A stretch of DNA of 64,000 nt from contig DATCJY010000011.1 in assembly GCA_036562565.1 (NCBI GenBank), positions 88,876 through 152,875 on the forward strand. Direction: 5' to 3'. A program made the translations under genes and the position numbers. Position 1 is the stretch's first letter, and each line of letters opens with the position of its first letter. Origin of the DNA: DATCJY01 sp036562565. GTDB taxonomy: Bacteria; Bacteroidota; Bacteroidia; Flavobacteriales_D; Sanyastnellaceae. The notes under the pieces were generated by a model. The model saw only the letters and a list, made by a program, of their open reading frames with translations. It did not search any database and was not told the DNA's origin. This document shows, piece by piece, positions 26,087 through 36,114 of this stretch.

Positions 26087-26974
26087 ATGAGCAGAATCAA
26101 AGATTATTGGCAATTGATCAAAGTCACTACCAAATCGTGGTGGGACAAAGACCCCTTCAGGCAAAGCGCTGTAATTGCCTATTACGCCATCTTCAGCATT
26201 CCAGGATTGTTAGTGCTTATAACCGCTGTGGCAGGTTATTTCTGGGAAACGGATACCATCACCAGCAACATCCGCAACGAAGTAGCGATGACAATCGGAT
26301 GGGAAACGGCACAACAAGTTGAAGATATTCTAAACCGCGCCACAGCGTCCAAATCGACAACTCTTGGCACCATCATCGGAATCAGTGTTTTATTACTCGG
26401 TGCCACAGGTGTTTTTGTGGAACTTCAAAAAACCTTCAATCAGATTTGGAAAGTAGAAGCCACAATGAAAAAGAGTGGTTTGTTTGCCGTGGTGCGCTCA
26501 CGCCTCTTCTCCTTTGGCTTAATCCTGGTAATTGCATTCACGATGCTCATATCGCTTGTCATTTCAACCGTACTTACCGCATTGAGTGAATGGATGCGAG
26601 TAGATGCATCACCGGTAATGATTCAAATATTCAACTTGCTTGATGCCATATTGTCCATCGGTATCATCGGGTTGCTCTTTGCGATGATGTTTAAAATCCT
26701 GCCCGATGCCAAAATCAAATGGCGGCATGTATGGCTCGGTTCTCTAATCACAAGCGTTTTATTTGCTTTGGGTAAAAGCCTACTCTCCTATTACTTCGGA
26801 GCATCGGAACCGACATCAGCCACTGTATATGGAGCCGCGGGAAGCGTCATCCTCATCCTACTATGGGTTTCCTATTCGTCCATGATATTGTTTTTTGGAG
26901 CTGAGTTCACAGCCGTTTATGCCCAATGGCGCAATGAACACATTATCCCATCAGATATAGCAATTAAGAAATAA
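26087..26974 (+). CDS. YihY/BrkB family inner-membrane protein
   Basis: The 295-residue protein has six predicted helices and the family features: an N-terminal amphipathic W-W-x-x-D-P-F-R-Q-S-A region, A-V-I-A-Y-Y-A-I-F-S-I-P near residue 30, T-F-N-Q-I-W-K-V near 130, and a C-terminal G-A-A-G-S-V-I-L-I-L-L-W-V-S-Y-S block and F-G-A-E-F-T sequence. The family was once called ribonuclease BN by mistake. Its true role is unclear, possibly envelope transport. It is monocistronic. Confidence 0.88.
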   Translation: MSRIKDYWQLIKVTTKSWWDKDPFRQSAVIAYYAIFSIPGLLVLITAVAGYFWETDTITSNIRNEVAMTIGWETAQQVEDILNRATASKSTTLGTIIGISVLLLGATGVFVELQKTFNQIWKVEATMKKSGLFAVVRSRLFSFGLILVIAFTMLISLVISTVLTALSEWMRVDASPVMIQIFNLLDAILSIGIIGLLFAMMFKILPDAKIKWRHVWLGSLITSVLFALGKSLLSYYFGASEPTSATVYGAAGSVILILLWVSYSSMILFFGAEFTAVYAQWRNEHIIPSDIAIKK

Positions 26975-27141
26975 ATTAAGCTTTATCAAGATGCGATATG
27001 GCTTGCATAATTAAGTAATCAAAATGCAATAATGCTATGATTCCCAACAACCTTAACTAAACATAATTATTTAAGAAAATTGTATAATCAGACAGAATGG
27101 TCTACCTTGGCTATAAACTTGAAAAACTATAGCACATCGTT

Positions 27142-27163
27142 GGGAGTATGTGACCATACTCCT
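27142..27163. repeat. short hairpin upstream of the PAS kinase
   Basis: An 8-bp stem (27143-27150 with 27155-27162) closes a TGAC loop about 100 bases before the kinase start. No T run follows. The rest of 26975-27263 is AT-rich and shows no gene. Confidence 0.35.
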
Positions 27164-27263
27164 TACCTATTCGTCTTACACCTTATTCTGAAAAATTATG
27201 TGCCCTATCTCCAATGCTAATCGATCCTTCTTCTCCTCACCTCCGGGCGAACAGAAATCCATA

Positions 27264-28790
27264 ATGAACGAAGCCCTTGATCCACGGGCAATGTTCAACG
27301 CTATCTATAAAATTTCTCCATATATGATTGTCATCACCAATTATGATACGGGGCAAATCGTAGACTGCAACAGCAACTTCCTGAAAACTTTCGGTTTCAC
27401 CAGAGATGAGGCCGTAGGGCATATCACAAGTGACTTGGGATTGATTTCCGGTGCAGAACGGGAAGCTTTTTATGAAAAAGTAAACTCCCATGATAGCATG
27501 CGCGGAATTGAGCTTTGGCTCAATAAAAGAAATGGTGACAAAATCCCTGCTCTTGTATCCACTGAACTCGTATTGCTAGGCGAACATCGATACTATATGC
27601 ATCTGCTCATCGACATAAGCGAGCAAAAGGAAATAGAACAAAGCTTGCGAGAGAGTGAAGAACAATATCAGAACATGATAGCCGAGGTACAGGATTATGC
27701 CATTATCCGTTTAGATGCCAACGGCTATATTCAGAACTGGAACAAAGGTGCTGAAAGCATCAAAGGTTATAAAACCGAAGAAGTCATAGGCAAGCATTTT
27801 TCGATATTCTACACTTTACCGGCCATCAAGGCGAACCTTCCCAACAAATTGTTGTCAGAGGCACGAATCAAAGGACGCGCATGTGATGAAAACTGGAGAG
27901 TGAAAAAAGATGGCAGCAAGTTTTGGGGCAACGTGGTCATAACGGCCTTGCACGACTCCAATGGCGACATTACAGGTTTTGTAAAAATGACACGAGACCT
28001 TACCGAGAAGAAACTTGCAGATATGATGGCCAAAAATGCCAACAAACAACTGGCGAGAAAAAATGCCGAACTGGAGAAGATGAACAAGGGACTTGAATCA
28101 TTGGCGTATATCTCCAGCCATGATTTACAAGAACCCTTGCGCAAGATTCAACTATTTGTTTCACGCATTTTGGATCATTCTCAAGAAGAGTTGTCAGAAA
28201 CAAATCAAGCCTATTTCTCCAAGATTCAGCTATCGGCCAAACGCATGCAAGCACTGATTGATGACTTGCTCGCCTATACGCGTGCAAGTTCGCAACACAG
28301 CAGCTTGGAAAGTATTCCGTTACACATTCTTACTGAGCAAGTAGTGGAAGATTTACAAGAAGAAATAAAAGGATGCAACGGAACGGTTGAAATACATCCC
28401 ATGTGTACGCTGAATGTGATGCGGTTCCAATTCTGGCAACTGTTGCAAAATTTGCTTACAAATTCTTTCAAGTTTCGCCATCCGGATCGCAGGTTGCACG
28501 TAGTCATTCAAAGTTCACCACTCGACCCAGACCTCCGAGAAGCACTCAATTTGCCGGAGAAGGACTATTGCCATATTCAGTACAAAGACAATGGAATAGG
28601 TTTCGATCCGATATACAGTCAGAAAATATTTGAGCTCTTCCAGCGCTTGCATCCGCAATCGGAATATGAAGGAACGGGGATAGGCTTGGCCATTGTGAAG
28701 CGCATCGTGGAAAACCACAGAGGCATCATCATCGCCAATGGGCAATTGGGTGAAGGCGCCTCCTTCGACATCTTTTTGCCAAAGAATTAA
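27264..28790 (+). CDS. soluble PAS-PAS sensor histidine kinase
   Basis: This 508-residue kinase lacks membrane helices and so senses a cytoplasmic cue. There are two PAS domains (about 10-125 and 130-250; the second has W-N-K-G-A-E-S-I-K-G-Y). A coiled linker follows, then a HisKA-type domain with phospho-accepting H286 in S-S-H-D-L-Q-E-P-L and an HATPase domain (N-box L-L-Q-N-L-L-T-N-S, G1 D-N-G-I-G-F, G2 G-T-G-I-G-L-A-I-V). No response regulator is adjacent, so it is an orphan. The second ATG (27264) fits better than 27198, whose extension is low-complexity. Confidence 0.88.
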   Translation: MNEALDPRAMFNAIYKISPYMIVITNYDTGQIVDCNSNFLKTFGFTRDEAVGHITSDLGLISGAEREAFYEKVNSHDSMRGIELWLNKRNGDKIPALVSTELVLLGEHRYYMHLLIDISEQKEIEQSLRESEEQYQNMIAEVQDYAIIRLDANGYIQNWNKGAESIKGYKTEEVIGKHFSIFYTLPAIKANLPNKLLSEARIKGRACDENWRVKKDGSKFWGNVVITALHDSNGDITGFVKMTRDLTEKKLADMMAKNANKQLARKNAELEKMNKGLESLAYISSHDLQEPLRKIQLFVSRILDHSQEELSETNQAYFSKIQLSAKRMQALIDDLLAYTRASSQHSSLESIPLHILTEQVVEDLQEEIKGCNGTVEIHPMCTLNVMRFQFWQLLQNLLTNSFKFRHPDRRLHVVIQSSPLDPDLREALNLPEKDYCHIQYKDNGIGFDPIYSQKIFELFQRLHPQSEYEGTGIGLAIVKRIVENHRGIIIANGQLGEGASFDIFLPKN

Positions 28791-28817
28791 GGCCTCATCT
28801 GTAGCATGAAATAAACG

Positions 28818-29180
28818 TCATGATGCATGTCCAAAAAGTTTGGCTGCAAGGGCTGTACATGCAAGACATCCGACAAGAGATAATCCGATATTTAGCAATG
28901 CATATCTATAATTCCCCTGCTGAAACAATTCAACCGACTCAAGACTGAAAGCAGAGAAAGTGGACAATCCTCCACACAAACCTACCGCGAGCAACAACCA
29001 TATGCTTTTATTATCGCGCACATGATAAGCAAAGAGCACACCTATCACAACACAGGCAATCATGTTGGATGCAAGCGTTGCCCATGGAAACGATTTAGCA
29101 ATGGGCTTACACATGACACCGATACCATAACGCATCACTGCCCCCAAACCACCACCTATGAATACATACAGCCAATTCAT
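28818..29180 (-). CDS. crcB: Fluc/CrcB fluoride channel
   Basis: The 120-residue, four-helix protein exports fluoride as a dual-topology dimer. The family motifs are G-G-G-L-G-A-V-M-R-Y at 9-18, T-L-A-S-N-M near residue 36 and G-L-C-G-G-L-S-T-F-S-A-F near residue 70, which contains the pore residues and sodium site. Its start codon overlaps the stop of the PAP2 gene by four bases, so the two are translationally coupled. I see no fluoride riboswitch upstream, as the PAP2 gene lies there. Confidence 0.94.
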   Translation of the reverse strand: MNWLYVFIGGGLGAVMRYGIGVMCKPIAKSFPWATLASNMIACVVIGVLFAYHVRDNKSIWLLLAVGLCGGLSTFSAFSLESVELFQQGNYRYALLNIGLSLVGCLACTALAAKLFGHAS

Positions 29181-29770
29181 ACTTTATCGGTATGTGTAGG
29201 AATCACCTTATAAAACAATTTGGATACAAGCCAAGCGATAAGCATGCCGTATACCGCGCCTACTAAGATATCTCCCGGATAATGCACACCGAGATATATA
29301 CGGCTATACACGATGAGCAATGCCCATGCATAAAGCAAGCCGACTATCCATTTGCGCACGGGCTTCATAAGCGACAGATACAAAGTAACCACACCAAAAA
29401 AGTTGGAGGCATGATTGGAAAAAAATCCATACGAGCCGCCTTTGTAGAGATGCCCTTGCGTATCCATGACATGATGCACCCATCCTTGAATGGATGGTTC
29501 ATGTCCCGGCCGCAGGCGCTGTACGGTTTCCTTCACAAATGTTGCAGCGATAAAATCCGTGAAGAACAAAGTGAGCGCTATCGCACCAATCACATAAAGG
29601 AAACTTTTTGCCGGATACTTTTTATAGAGGAAATAAAGCAACAACAGGTAAACGGGTGTCCACGTTGCCATTTGGCTGATGTACCACATCATGCGGTCCA
29701 ACGCCACATGGTGCATACCGTTGAGCGCCAAAAAAGCTGCTTTGTCCCATTCAATGATTTTTTCCAGCAC
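29177..29770 (-). CDS. PAP2-family membrane phosphatase
   Basis: The 197-residue inner-membrane protein has about five helices and the three phosphatase motifs: K-E-T-V-Q-R-L-R-P (motif 1, about residues 80-88), F-F-S-N-H-A-S-N (motif 2; the usual P-S-G-H is replaced by S-N-H) and Y-S-R-I-Y-L-G-V-H-Y-P-G-D (motif 3). PAP2 enzymes remove phosphate from lipids such as undecaprenyl diphosphate or phosphatidate. The substrate is not decided by the sequence. It is coupled to crcB. Confidence 0.88.
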   Translation of the reverse strand: MLEKIIEWDKAAFLALNGMHHVALDRMMWYISQMATWTPVYLLLLYFLYKKYPAKSFLYVIGAIALTLFFTDFIAATFVKETVQRLRPGHEPSIQGWVHHVMDTQGHLYKGGSYGFFSNHASNFFGVVTLYLSLMKPVRKWIVGLLYAWALLIVYSRIYLGVHYPGDILVGAVYGMLIAWLVSKLFYKVIPTHTDKV

Positions 29771-29802
29771 TTCGCTTAATTATTTAGATGTAGGGGCGAG
29801 AA

Positions 29803-31578
29803 CTATTGTCTGCCATAAATTTCATCCACCAATGCTTTCCAGTTCTGAACAATTTTCCTGCGCTTTAGACTAAGCTTTGGAGTGATTTCACCGGCTTCGA
29901 TGCTGAACAAACGAGGCAATAGTCTGAATGCTTTTACTTGTTCCCAGTTGCCAAAGCGCTTGTTGATGCGTTCCACTTCTCCTTGGATAAGTGCGAACAC
30001 TTTTTCACTGGCAATCATGGCTTCAGGACTAGAGCTATCCACTCCATTCTCATCACACCATTTCTTGAGCATTACAAAATCCGGAATAATCAATGCTCCG
30101 GGGAATCTTTCACCATCACCAATTACAATCAATTGCTCGATGTAAACACTTTCCTTCATGGCGTTTTCCACAATTTGCGGAGCCACATATTTACCGCCAG
30201 AGGTTTTGAAAAGCTCTTTCTTACGATCGGTAATGATGAGGAAACCATCTCGAATTTCACCGATATCACCTGTGTGGAACCAACCGTCCTTAATCACTTC
30301 GGCAGTAAGTTCTGGAGCTTTGTAATACCCCATCATCACGTTTGGGCCTTTGCACAGGATTTCACCATCGGGAGCAATTTTTACTTGCACATTATCCAAA
30401 GGGAAACCTGTAGTCCCCCAACGCCACATGCCGGGAGTGCGCAAAGTATTTACTGAAACTACCGGAGAGGTTTCAGTAAGGCCGTATCCTTCCAGAATAG
30501 GAATGCCGCAACCGGTAAAGAAACGCGCAAGCTTTGGTTGCAATGCTGCACTTCCGCATGCCACGGCTTTGACCTCTGTCAACCCTAATGCTTTCCTGAT
30601 TTTGCTGAATACAAGTAATGATGCAATCTTGAGTTTGAACTCATACCACCATCCATTCTTTCCTTCGGGTTCCCATTGACATGCCAAGTCATGAGCCCAA
30701 ATAAAGATTTTCTTTTTGAATCCTTGGTTTGACAATCCATTGGCGCGAATTCCATCATAGAATTTTTCGAACAAACGCGGCACCCCGGTAAACATGGTTG
30801 GGCGTGCTACGAGCAAGTCATCTTTCACATTATCCAATCCTGTGAGATACATCGATACACTGTGGTAGATATACAGGTATTGAAGCATGCGTTCGAAAAT
30901 GTGACAACAAGGCAAGAAGCTGAGTGTACGCGCCTCGCCTGTTTTAAATAAAGGCAGACGAGGAGTTGATGCCAACACATTGCTCACAATGTTGTTGTGT
31001 GACAACATCACACCTTTGGGCAAACCGGTTGTTCCGGAGGTATAAATCAAACTGGCGAGGTCATCTGCTTTTACCGTTGCACTCGCGGCATCCACCTGTT
31101 GTTGGTCAACTTTGTCGGCTTCGTTAAAAATATCAGTCCAATGTGGAAGACCTTCAACACGTTCGAAAGTGTAAATCTTCTGCAACGTTGGAATTTGAGC
31201 CTTTACACGATTGAGTTTGTCATACAACTCTTTGCTGGACACAAAGCACAACTTCACTTCAGCATGATTCATGATGTACTCGTAATCCTGCTCGGTCATT
31301 GTTGGATAAACCGGCACATCTACCGCACCTATTTGAAGAATGCCATGATCCAGAATATTCCACTCGAGGCGGTTGTTTTCCGTAATCAAGGAAATGGCAT
31401 CTCCTTTTTGAATTCCCATGGCCATGAGCCCTCTGCTGACGAGGTTCATTTTCTCAATGAATTCCTTGGTTGAAACGGAATGCCATTCACCGGCTAACCT
31501 GGAGCTCATCATTTTCTCCAATGGATGTGTATGTAACTGGTGATAAGGAAAATCAAATAATCGTGTAGGTTGCTTCAT
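29803..31578 (-). CDS. long-chain fatty acid-CoA ligase (AMP-forming)
   Basis: This 591-residue ANL-superfamily enzyme activates a fatty acid with ATP and CoA. The P-loop-like motif L-I-Y-T-S-G-T-T-G-L-P-K-G, the G-Y-G-L-T-E-T-S-P motif, and the hinge region F-H-T-G-D-I-G and T-D-R-K-K-E-L-F-K-T-S-G-G-K-Y are all present. Family resemblance is closest to the FadD15-like ligases. I start at 31578 (M-K-Q-P-T-R) because the 24 residues before it in the longer frame look like non-coding sequence. A TAnnTTTA-type element at 31606-31613 on the minus strand may be the promoter. Confidence 0.9.
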   Translation of the reverse strand: MKQPTRLFDFPYHQLHTHPLEKMMSSRLAGEWHSVSTKEFIEKMNLVSRGLMAMGIQKGDAISLITENNRLEWNILDHGILQIGAVDVPVYPTMTEQDYEYIMNHAEVKLCFVSSKELYDKLNRVKAQIPTLQKIYTFERVEGLPHWTDIFNEADKVDQQQVDAASATVKADDLASLIYTSGTTGLPKGVMLSHNNIVSNVLASTPRLPLFKTGEARTLSFLPCCHIFERMLQYLYIYHSVSMYLTGLDNVKDDLLVARPTMFTGVPRLFEKFYDGIRANGLSNQGFKKKIFIWAHDLACQWEPEGKNGWWYEFKLKIASLLVFSKIRKALGLTEVKAVACGSAALQPKLARFFTGCGIPILEGYGLTETSPVVSVNTLRTPGMWRWGTTGFPLDNVQVKIAPDGEILCKGPNVMMGYYKAPELTAEVIKDGWFHTGDIGEIRDGFLIITDRKKELFKTSGGKYVAPQIVENAMKESVYIEQLIVIGDGERFPGALIIPDFVMLKKWCDENGVDSSSPEAMIASEKVFALIQGEVERINKRFGNWEQVKAFRLLPRLFSIEAGEITPKLSLKRRKIVQNWKALVDEIYGRQ

Positions 31579-31766
31579 ATACTTTGTTAACCGATGTATG
31601 AGCCGTAAACTTAAGGATATTTTAAAAAAATGGTGCGCTGTATGCGACAAAATGCCTGATAATACTGATGGAGCCGTTTGTTTCCGGAATTAAATTATTA
31701 GCACAGAGGACATCAAATTAAATTTCGATTTATAATGGCATGCGATTTAGCCCGCTAGATGAAAAA

Positions 31767-32426
31767 CTATCCGGAAGTAGCACGCTCAAGAAACTGACGC
31801 ACCGCAGTAGCCGCATGATAATGCTCCAGAACCGTATCCATCAACTTATCGGATACGATAATCTGCGGATCCAACTCCGTCCAATAGTAGAATTGTTTGT
31901 TGGCGATAGTTGGCACTTCCTTTAAGAGCATCTTGTATTCTGCCGGCAATACCTTATTGCGTTCGCCTTTTATCTCCCCCCAGTACTTCTTGAAATCAGG
32001 ATGATTCAACGCGTTGAGCCATTCCTTTGGTTTGGCTGCAATGGCATCGCGAATATCCAAAAGCGCTTCCTTGTCGGGCTGATATGCTCCCCCTCCCAAT
32101 GCCAACTTCTCAGGACCTAATTCCACATAAATACCACCTACCTCTTCTACTTTCTTTCCCCTGTTGGAAATGACAGCCGATGCATGCAGCTTATAGGGTG
32201 TTTTATCTTTCGAAAACCGGATATCGCGATTGATGCGGAAGATGCATTCCCCTGGCTTTACATCCACGTTCTTATATAACGCTTTCAGAGCATCCGCTAC
32301 AAAGACCTCCATGGATTTCTTTACGCCTATCTCGTAGCGCTTGCGGTGGGCATCAAACCATTCTTTGTTATTGTTGGCAGCCAATTCTTTAAAGAATTGA
32401 AGAAAATCCGGTGAGAAATATATCAT
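31767..32426 (-). CDS. DUF2461 family protein
   Basis: The 219-residue cytoplasmic protein has the DUF2461 signature: F-L-x-x-L-A-x-N-N-N-K-E-W-F near the start, R-I-N-R-D-I-R-F-S-K-D-K-T-P-Y-K near residue 65, G-I-Y-V-E-L and G-G-G-A-Y-Q-P. The family's function is unknown. The chosen ATG (32426) is supported by an exact TAnnTTTG element at 32432-32439 on the minus strand, so the transcript probably starts at or next to the initiation codon. Confidence 0.87.
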   Translation of the reverse strand: MIYFSPDFLQFFKELAANNNKEWFDAHRKRYEIGVKKSMEVFVADALKALYKNVDVKPGECIFRINRDIRFSKDKTPYKLHASAVISNRGKKVEEVGGIYVELGPEKLALGGGAYQPDKEALLDIRDAIAAKPKEWLNALNHPDFKKYWGEIKGERNKVLPAEYKMLLKEVPTIANKQFYYWTELDPQIIVSDKLMDTVLEHYHAATAVRQFLERATSG

Positions 32427-32431
32427 GGACG

Positions 32432-32439
32432 CAAAAATA
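32432..32439 (-). promoter_or_regulatory. candidate -7 element of the DUF2461 gene
   Basis: On the minus strand this reads TATTTTTG, an exact TAnnTTTG match. It ends six bases before the ATG at 32426, predicting a leaderless or nearly leaderless message. Confidence 0.45.
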
Positions 32440-32599
32440 AGTTGCCGCCTCACTGCTGATGGTTAATTCACTGAATGTCACATCGGATAAGAACAAATCG
32501 CAACTCCTTTGTAACCAATTCTACAGGAGGGCGTAACACGGATGTATTTTCTACTGTCAATTCATGATAAGTAGTGTTTTTGGTTAAAGGTTAATGCGC

Positions 32600-32640
32600 A
32601 CAAGCCCCTTAGAATAATTCCTAAGGGGCTTGTACCTTTT
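32600..32640. terminator. terminator-like hairpin after the glycosyltransferase gene
   Basis: A 13-bp perfect stem (32600-32612 with 32621-32633) encloses an 8-base loop. A five-T run lies three bases after it on the plus strand and there is no good T run on the minus strand, although both flanking genes read minus. It probably stabilises or ends the upstream minus-strand message. Confidence 0.6.
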
Positions 32641-32655
32641 TATAGTTCAATCCAA

Positions 32656-34242
32656 TTATTCGACTTTGTAGATAAACATCTCCTCCAACTTGTTGTTGGG
32701 ATTGAGTCTATTGAGCAAGATATCGAACCACCCGGCTTCTATTTTGGTTTTAAATGTCAAAGTAGGTTTCATCTTCTTTACAGCAGCTACACGCTCTTCC
32801 AAATTGTCTTGGTCATAGAAGATGTAATAATTAGGTTCAGGGCAAGTCATGAGCTTATCTGCATATTCCTTCTCCAATCGGGGCATCTGAGCAATAGCTT
32901 CTTGAACATCCACCGCATTATTAAACTCATAATAGCGAGTCCATATACCTGAATAAAACTGAGGCAGCATGGAGCCGTGTTCCAAGTGAGTAAACTCCAA
33001 TGCGTAGTTCTTGCAATCACCTTGCTCATACAGATACAACATGGATTCCACTCTGCTTCGCTTAGAGTAAGTAAAACACATCACCAGCATACCGATGGTG
33101 TTTACAACCCAGAAAGTGGTCCAACAAGCGCGCAACAGCTGTCTTCTGTTTTGCCAGAAGGAAGAATTTTTCACGAATTCATTCCAACCAATCACACCAA
33201 TCATTACCACGAATGGCAATGCAGGAAGAATGAAACGCTCTTGTCTGTTGGGATACAAAACATGGAATAATACGAATCCCAATACCGGCAATGTGATGAT
33301 GAGGTAACGCTTGATTTTTCGGAAGAATCCAAACACCAAAAACAAACTCACCGGTGGGATGATGAACACGCTGATGAAACTCAGGTAAGCAAAAGGCGAA
33401 CCCGGGTAATCATAGGCATGCTCGGTATTGTAAGCAAAATATCCTTGCAAGTGTTGGAACGGTTGACCACCCCACAAAATCACATCATCGATTTGTGTAA
33501 AGAAGAAAGCAGTAAAAGAAACCAAACCAAAGACGATGAAATTCTTGAGGTTGCTATACAGGAGAATAACAACTCCAACCAGCGCAACCCACAATCCCGT
33601 CTGAAAGCGCACACCTACTGTGAGCCCCATCACTGCAGCAGCAAGAACAATCGTAGACAGCTTCCAATCGATGGATAGAATACCGAGTTTGGATGCTAAG
33701 GCTGTAGTTCTTTCTGCAGTTCTTGCTCGCTTGAGCAAGACCCAGTAACCTATCAACAGCGGAGGCACGCATACAAACTCCACCAAGTTACGCACCGAGA
33801 AGTTCGGCATAATGGCGATGGTTGCAAGCAGTATTCCTACCAAGGTGGCATTCTTCTTATTGGTCAAGAGATCAGTAATCTTGAAGCCGTAATATACAAT
33901 GAGCAAGGAGTACAGTCCTTGTATCAAGCGGATGAGATACATCTGCGCATCGGGGTTCTCCATCCCCAATACATTGAATATCTTGAAGAACAAGGCCAAG
34001 AAACCGAGATAGAAGAAGCTAATTGGTTCTGGATGCGGACGATCATTACCTATACCGGGTAGCCAATTGTTGAAATTGCTTCCGTCAGCCCAACTGCTTG
34101 CCGGTTCCACGGTGAGAAAATGATCATCGTGCATCATGTATCCTTTGGCAAAGAATACTGCAAGCAAACGAACAACCAATGCGAGTAGCATCACTGCTTG
34201 CAATGGTCGTTCATTAAAAAAATTGACAATACGTTTTATCAT
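32656..34242 (-). CDS. GT22/GT39-like polytopic glycosyltransferase
   Basis: The 528-residue protein has about ten membrane helices and a C-terminal periplasmic-type domain. The first loop holds D39-D40-H41-F with a later E, similar to the acidic D-E-H-F loop of GT22 mannosyltransferases. Near residue 355 Y-P-N-R-Q-E-R-F-I-L-P resembles the conserved H-K-E-x-R-F motif of GT22. Such enzymes use a polyprenyl-phosphate sugar donor. The acceptor is unknown. It starts nine bases after the carboxylase gene on the same strand, so the two share a message, though the metabolic link is not obvious. Confidence 0.75.
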   Translation of the reverse strand: MIKRIVNFFNERPLQAVMLLALVVRLLAVFFAKGYMMHDDHFLTVEPASSWADGSNFNNWLPGIGNDRPHPEPISFFYLGFLALFFKIFNVLGMENPDAQMYLIRLIQGLYSLLIVYYGFKITDLLTNKKNATLVGILLATIAIMPNFSVRNLVEFVCVPPLLIGYWVLLKRARTAERTTALASKLGILSIDWKLSTIVLAAAVMGLTVGVRFQTGLWVALVGVVILLYSNLKNFIVFGLVSFTAFFFTQIDDVILWGGQPFQHLQGYFAYNTEHAYDYPGSPFAYLSFISVFIIPPVSLFLVFGFFRKIKRYLIITLPVLGFVLFHVLYPNRQERFILPALPFVVMIGVIGWNEFVKNSSFWQNRRQLLRACWTTFWVVNTIGMLVMCFTYSKRSRVESMLYLYEQGDCKNYALEFTHLEHGSMLPQFYSGIWTRYYEFNNAVDVQEAIAQMPRLEKEYADKLMTCPEPNYYIFYDQDNLEERVAAVKKMKPTLTFKTKIEAGWFDILLNRLNPNNKLEEMFIYKVE

Positions 34243-34251
34243 TTTTCAGGA

Positions 34252-35895
34252 TTAAGTCTGAATCACTCCAACATTGTACTGGCGTTCCGCAGGAGCATTG
34301 TTTGCTGCCTCAATTCCCATGCTAATCCACTTGCGGGTATCAACCGGGTCAATCACAGCATCAAGCCATAAGCGGGCTGCAGCATAGTATGGAGAGATTT
34401 GCGCATCATAACGCTCTTTAATCTTGTTATAAAGTTCCTCCTCGCGCTCTTTGGTGATTTCTTCACCTTTGGCCTTCAGAGAAGCCACTTCAATCTGAAG
34501 CAATACCTTGGCAGCTTGCGCACCGCCCATTACTGCCACTTGAGCAGTAGGCCAACCAATGATTAGGCGTGGGTCATAAGCTTTGCCGCACATTGCATAG
34601 TTACCGGCACCATAGCTGTTACCCATGATAACGGTAAACTTGGGCACCACACTGTTGCTTTGTGCATTCACCATTTTCGCACCGTCTTTGATGATACCGG
34701 CATGCTCACTGCGAGACCCTACCATAAATCCGGTAACATCCTGCAGGAATACCAATGGAATATTTTTCTGATTGCAGTTCATGATGAAGCGAGCAGCCTT
34801 GTCAGCACTGTCGTTGTATATCACACCACCCAACTGCATTCCTTCTTTCTTGCTTTTCACCATGAGGCGTTGGTTGGCCACAATCCCCACACTCCAACCA
34901 TCGATGCGCGCATTGCAGCAAATGATTGTCTTACCGTAATCCGGTTTGTATTCATCAAACTCACCTTTATCTACGAGGCGTTTGATAACTTCATAGACAT
35001 TGTAGGGCTTCACACGGTCATCAGGAATAATACCGTAAAGCTCCTTGGGGTCACCCAAAGGTGGTTCACTCTTGATGCGATCGAAACCGGCTTTTGGTCC
35101 AAGGCTCCCCATTTTGTCTATGATATTCTTGATGCGATCCAACGCATCTTTATCGTCTTTGGCTTTAAAGTCAGTAACACCGCTAATTTCACAATGCGTA
35201 CTAGCACCACCCAATGTTTCATTATCGATATCCTCACCGATAGCGGCTTTTACAAGATAAGAACCGGCTAAGAAGATGGTGCCAGTCTTGTCCACAATCA
35301 TGGCCTCATCGCTCATGATGGGCAAATAAGCACCACCTGCCACGCAACTTCCCATAATGGCGGCAATCTGTGGAATGCCGCGAGAACTCATAATCGCATT
35401 GTTTCTAAAAATGCGACCGAAGTGTTCTTTATCAGGGAAAATTTCATCTTGCATAGGCAAGTAAACACCTGCGCTATCTACAAGATAAATGATTGGCAGG
35501 CGGTTCTCCATGGCAATCTCTTGCGCTCTGAGGTTCTTTTTGCCCGTAATAGGGAACCAAGCCCCGGCCTTTACAGTCGCATCATTGGCTACTACAATGC
35601 ATTGCTTCTTTCTGATGTATCCGATGACTACAACCACACCACCAGAAGGACAACCACCATGCTCTTCGTACATGCCGTCACCGGCCAACGCACCAATTTC
35701 TATTTGAGGAGCGCCCTTGTCGAGCAGGTAATCGATGCGTTCACGAGCGGTCATCTTTCCCTTTTCGTGCTCTTTCTCAATACGCTTTTTTCCACCTCCC
35801 TCGTAGACTTTGTCCAACTTGCGTTGAAGCTGCCCAACGAGCTGCATCATCTTGTCTTCGTTGTGATTGAATTCTAATTCTTGTGCTGTAGCCAT
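34252..35895 (-). CDS. acyl-CoA carboxylase, beta (carboxyltransferase) subunit
   Basis: The 547-residue protein joins the carboxyl group from biotin to an acyl-CoA. The crotonase-fold halves are complete, with G-G-V-V-V-V-I-G-Y, L-P-x-Q-D-E-x-F-P-D-x-x-H-F-G-R-I-F, G-S-C-V-A-G-G-A-Y-L-P in the first and G-N-S-Y-G-A-G-N-Y-A-M-C-G in the second. The Q-D-E / H-F-G-R-I-F region resembles methylcrotonyl-CoA carboxylase more than propionyl-CoA carboxylase. No biotin-carrier or carboxylase subunit is adjacent, so the partner must lie elsewhere and the substrate is open. Confidence 0.88.
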   Translation of the reverse strand: MATAQELEFNHNEDKMMQLVGQLQRKLDKVYEGGGKKRIEKEHEKGKMTARERIDYLLDKGAPQIEIGALAGDGMYEEHGGCPSGGVVVVIGYIRKKQCIVVANDATVKAGAWFPITGKKNLRAQEIAMENRLPIIYLVDSAGVYLPMQDEIFPDKEHFGRIFRNNAIMSSRGIPQIAAIMGSCVAGGAYLPIMSDEAMIVDKTGTIFLAGSYLVKAAIGEDIDNETLGGASTHCEISGVTDFKAKDDKDALDRIKNIIDKMGSLGPKAGFDRIKSEPPLGDPKELYGIIPDDRVKPYNVYEVIKRLVDKGEFDEYKPDYGKTIICCNARIDGWSVGIVANQRLMVKSKKEGMQLGGVIYNDSADKAARFIMNCNQKNIPLVFLQDVTGFMVGSRSEHAGIIKDGAKMVNAQSNSVVPKFTVIMGNSYGAGNYAMCGKAYDPRLIIGWPTAQVAVMGGAQAAKVLLQIEVASLKAKGEEITKEREEELYNKIKERYDAQISPYYAAARLWLDAVIDPVDTRKWISMGIEAANNAPAERQYNVGVIQT

Positions 35896-35987
35896 TATCT
35901 ATTGAATGGATTTTACATGAAAATTGTGCTGGGCGAATTTACGGTGGGGCGGGTATTTCAGATGTAACCCTTCACATTCAAAAACAA

Positions 35988-36114
35988 CAAAGGCCACAAA
36001 AGGAACAAATGACTCAAAATCAAACCATCGCACAAAATACAGTTACAGATGCATCACGTGCACCGGAGGAGCACAATCATCCTAGCCATGATGCAAAATG
36101 ATTCAAAGGCCACA
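35988..36114 (+). repeat. 11-bp direct repeat (35988-35998 and 36104-36114)
   Basis: The same 11 bases, CAAAGGCCACA, occur twice 116 bases apart. The second copy lies inside the inverted-repeat element and the first just outside it. Confidence 0.55.
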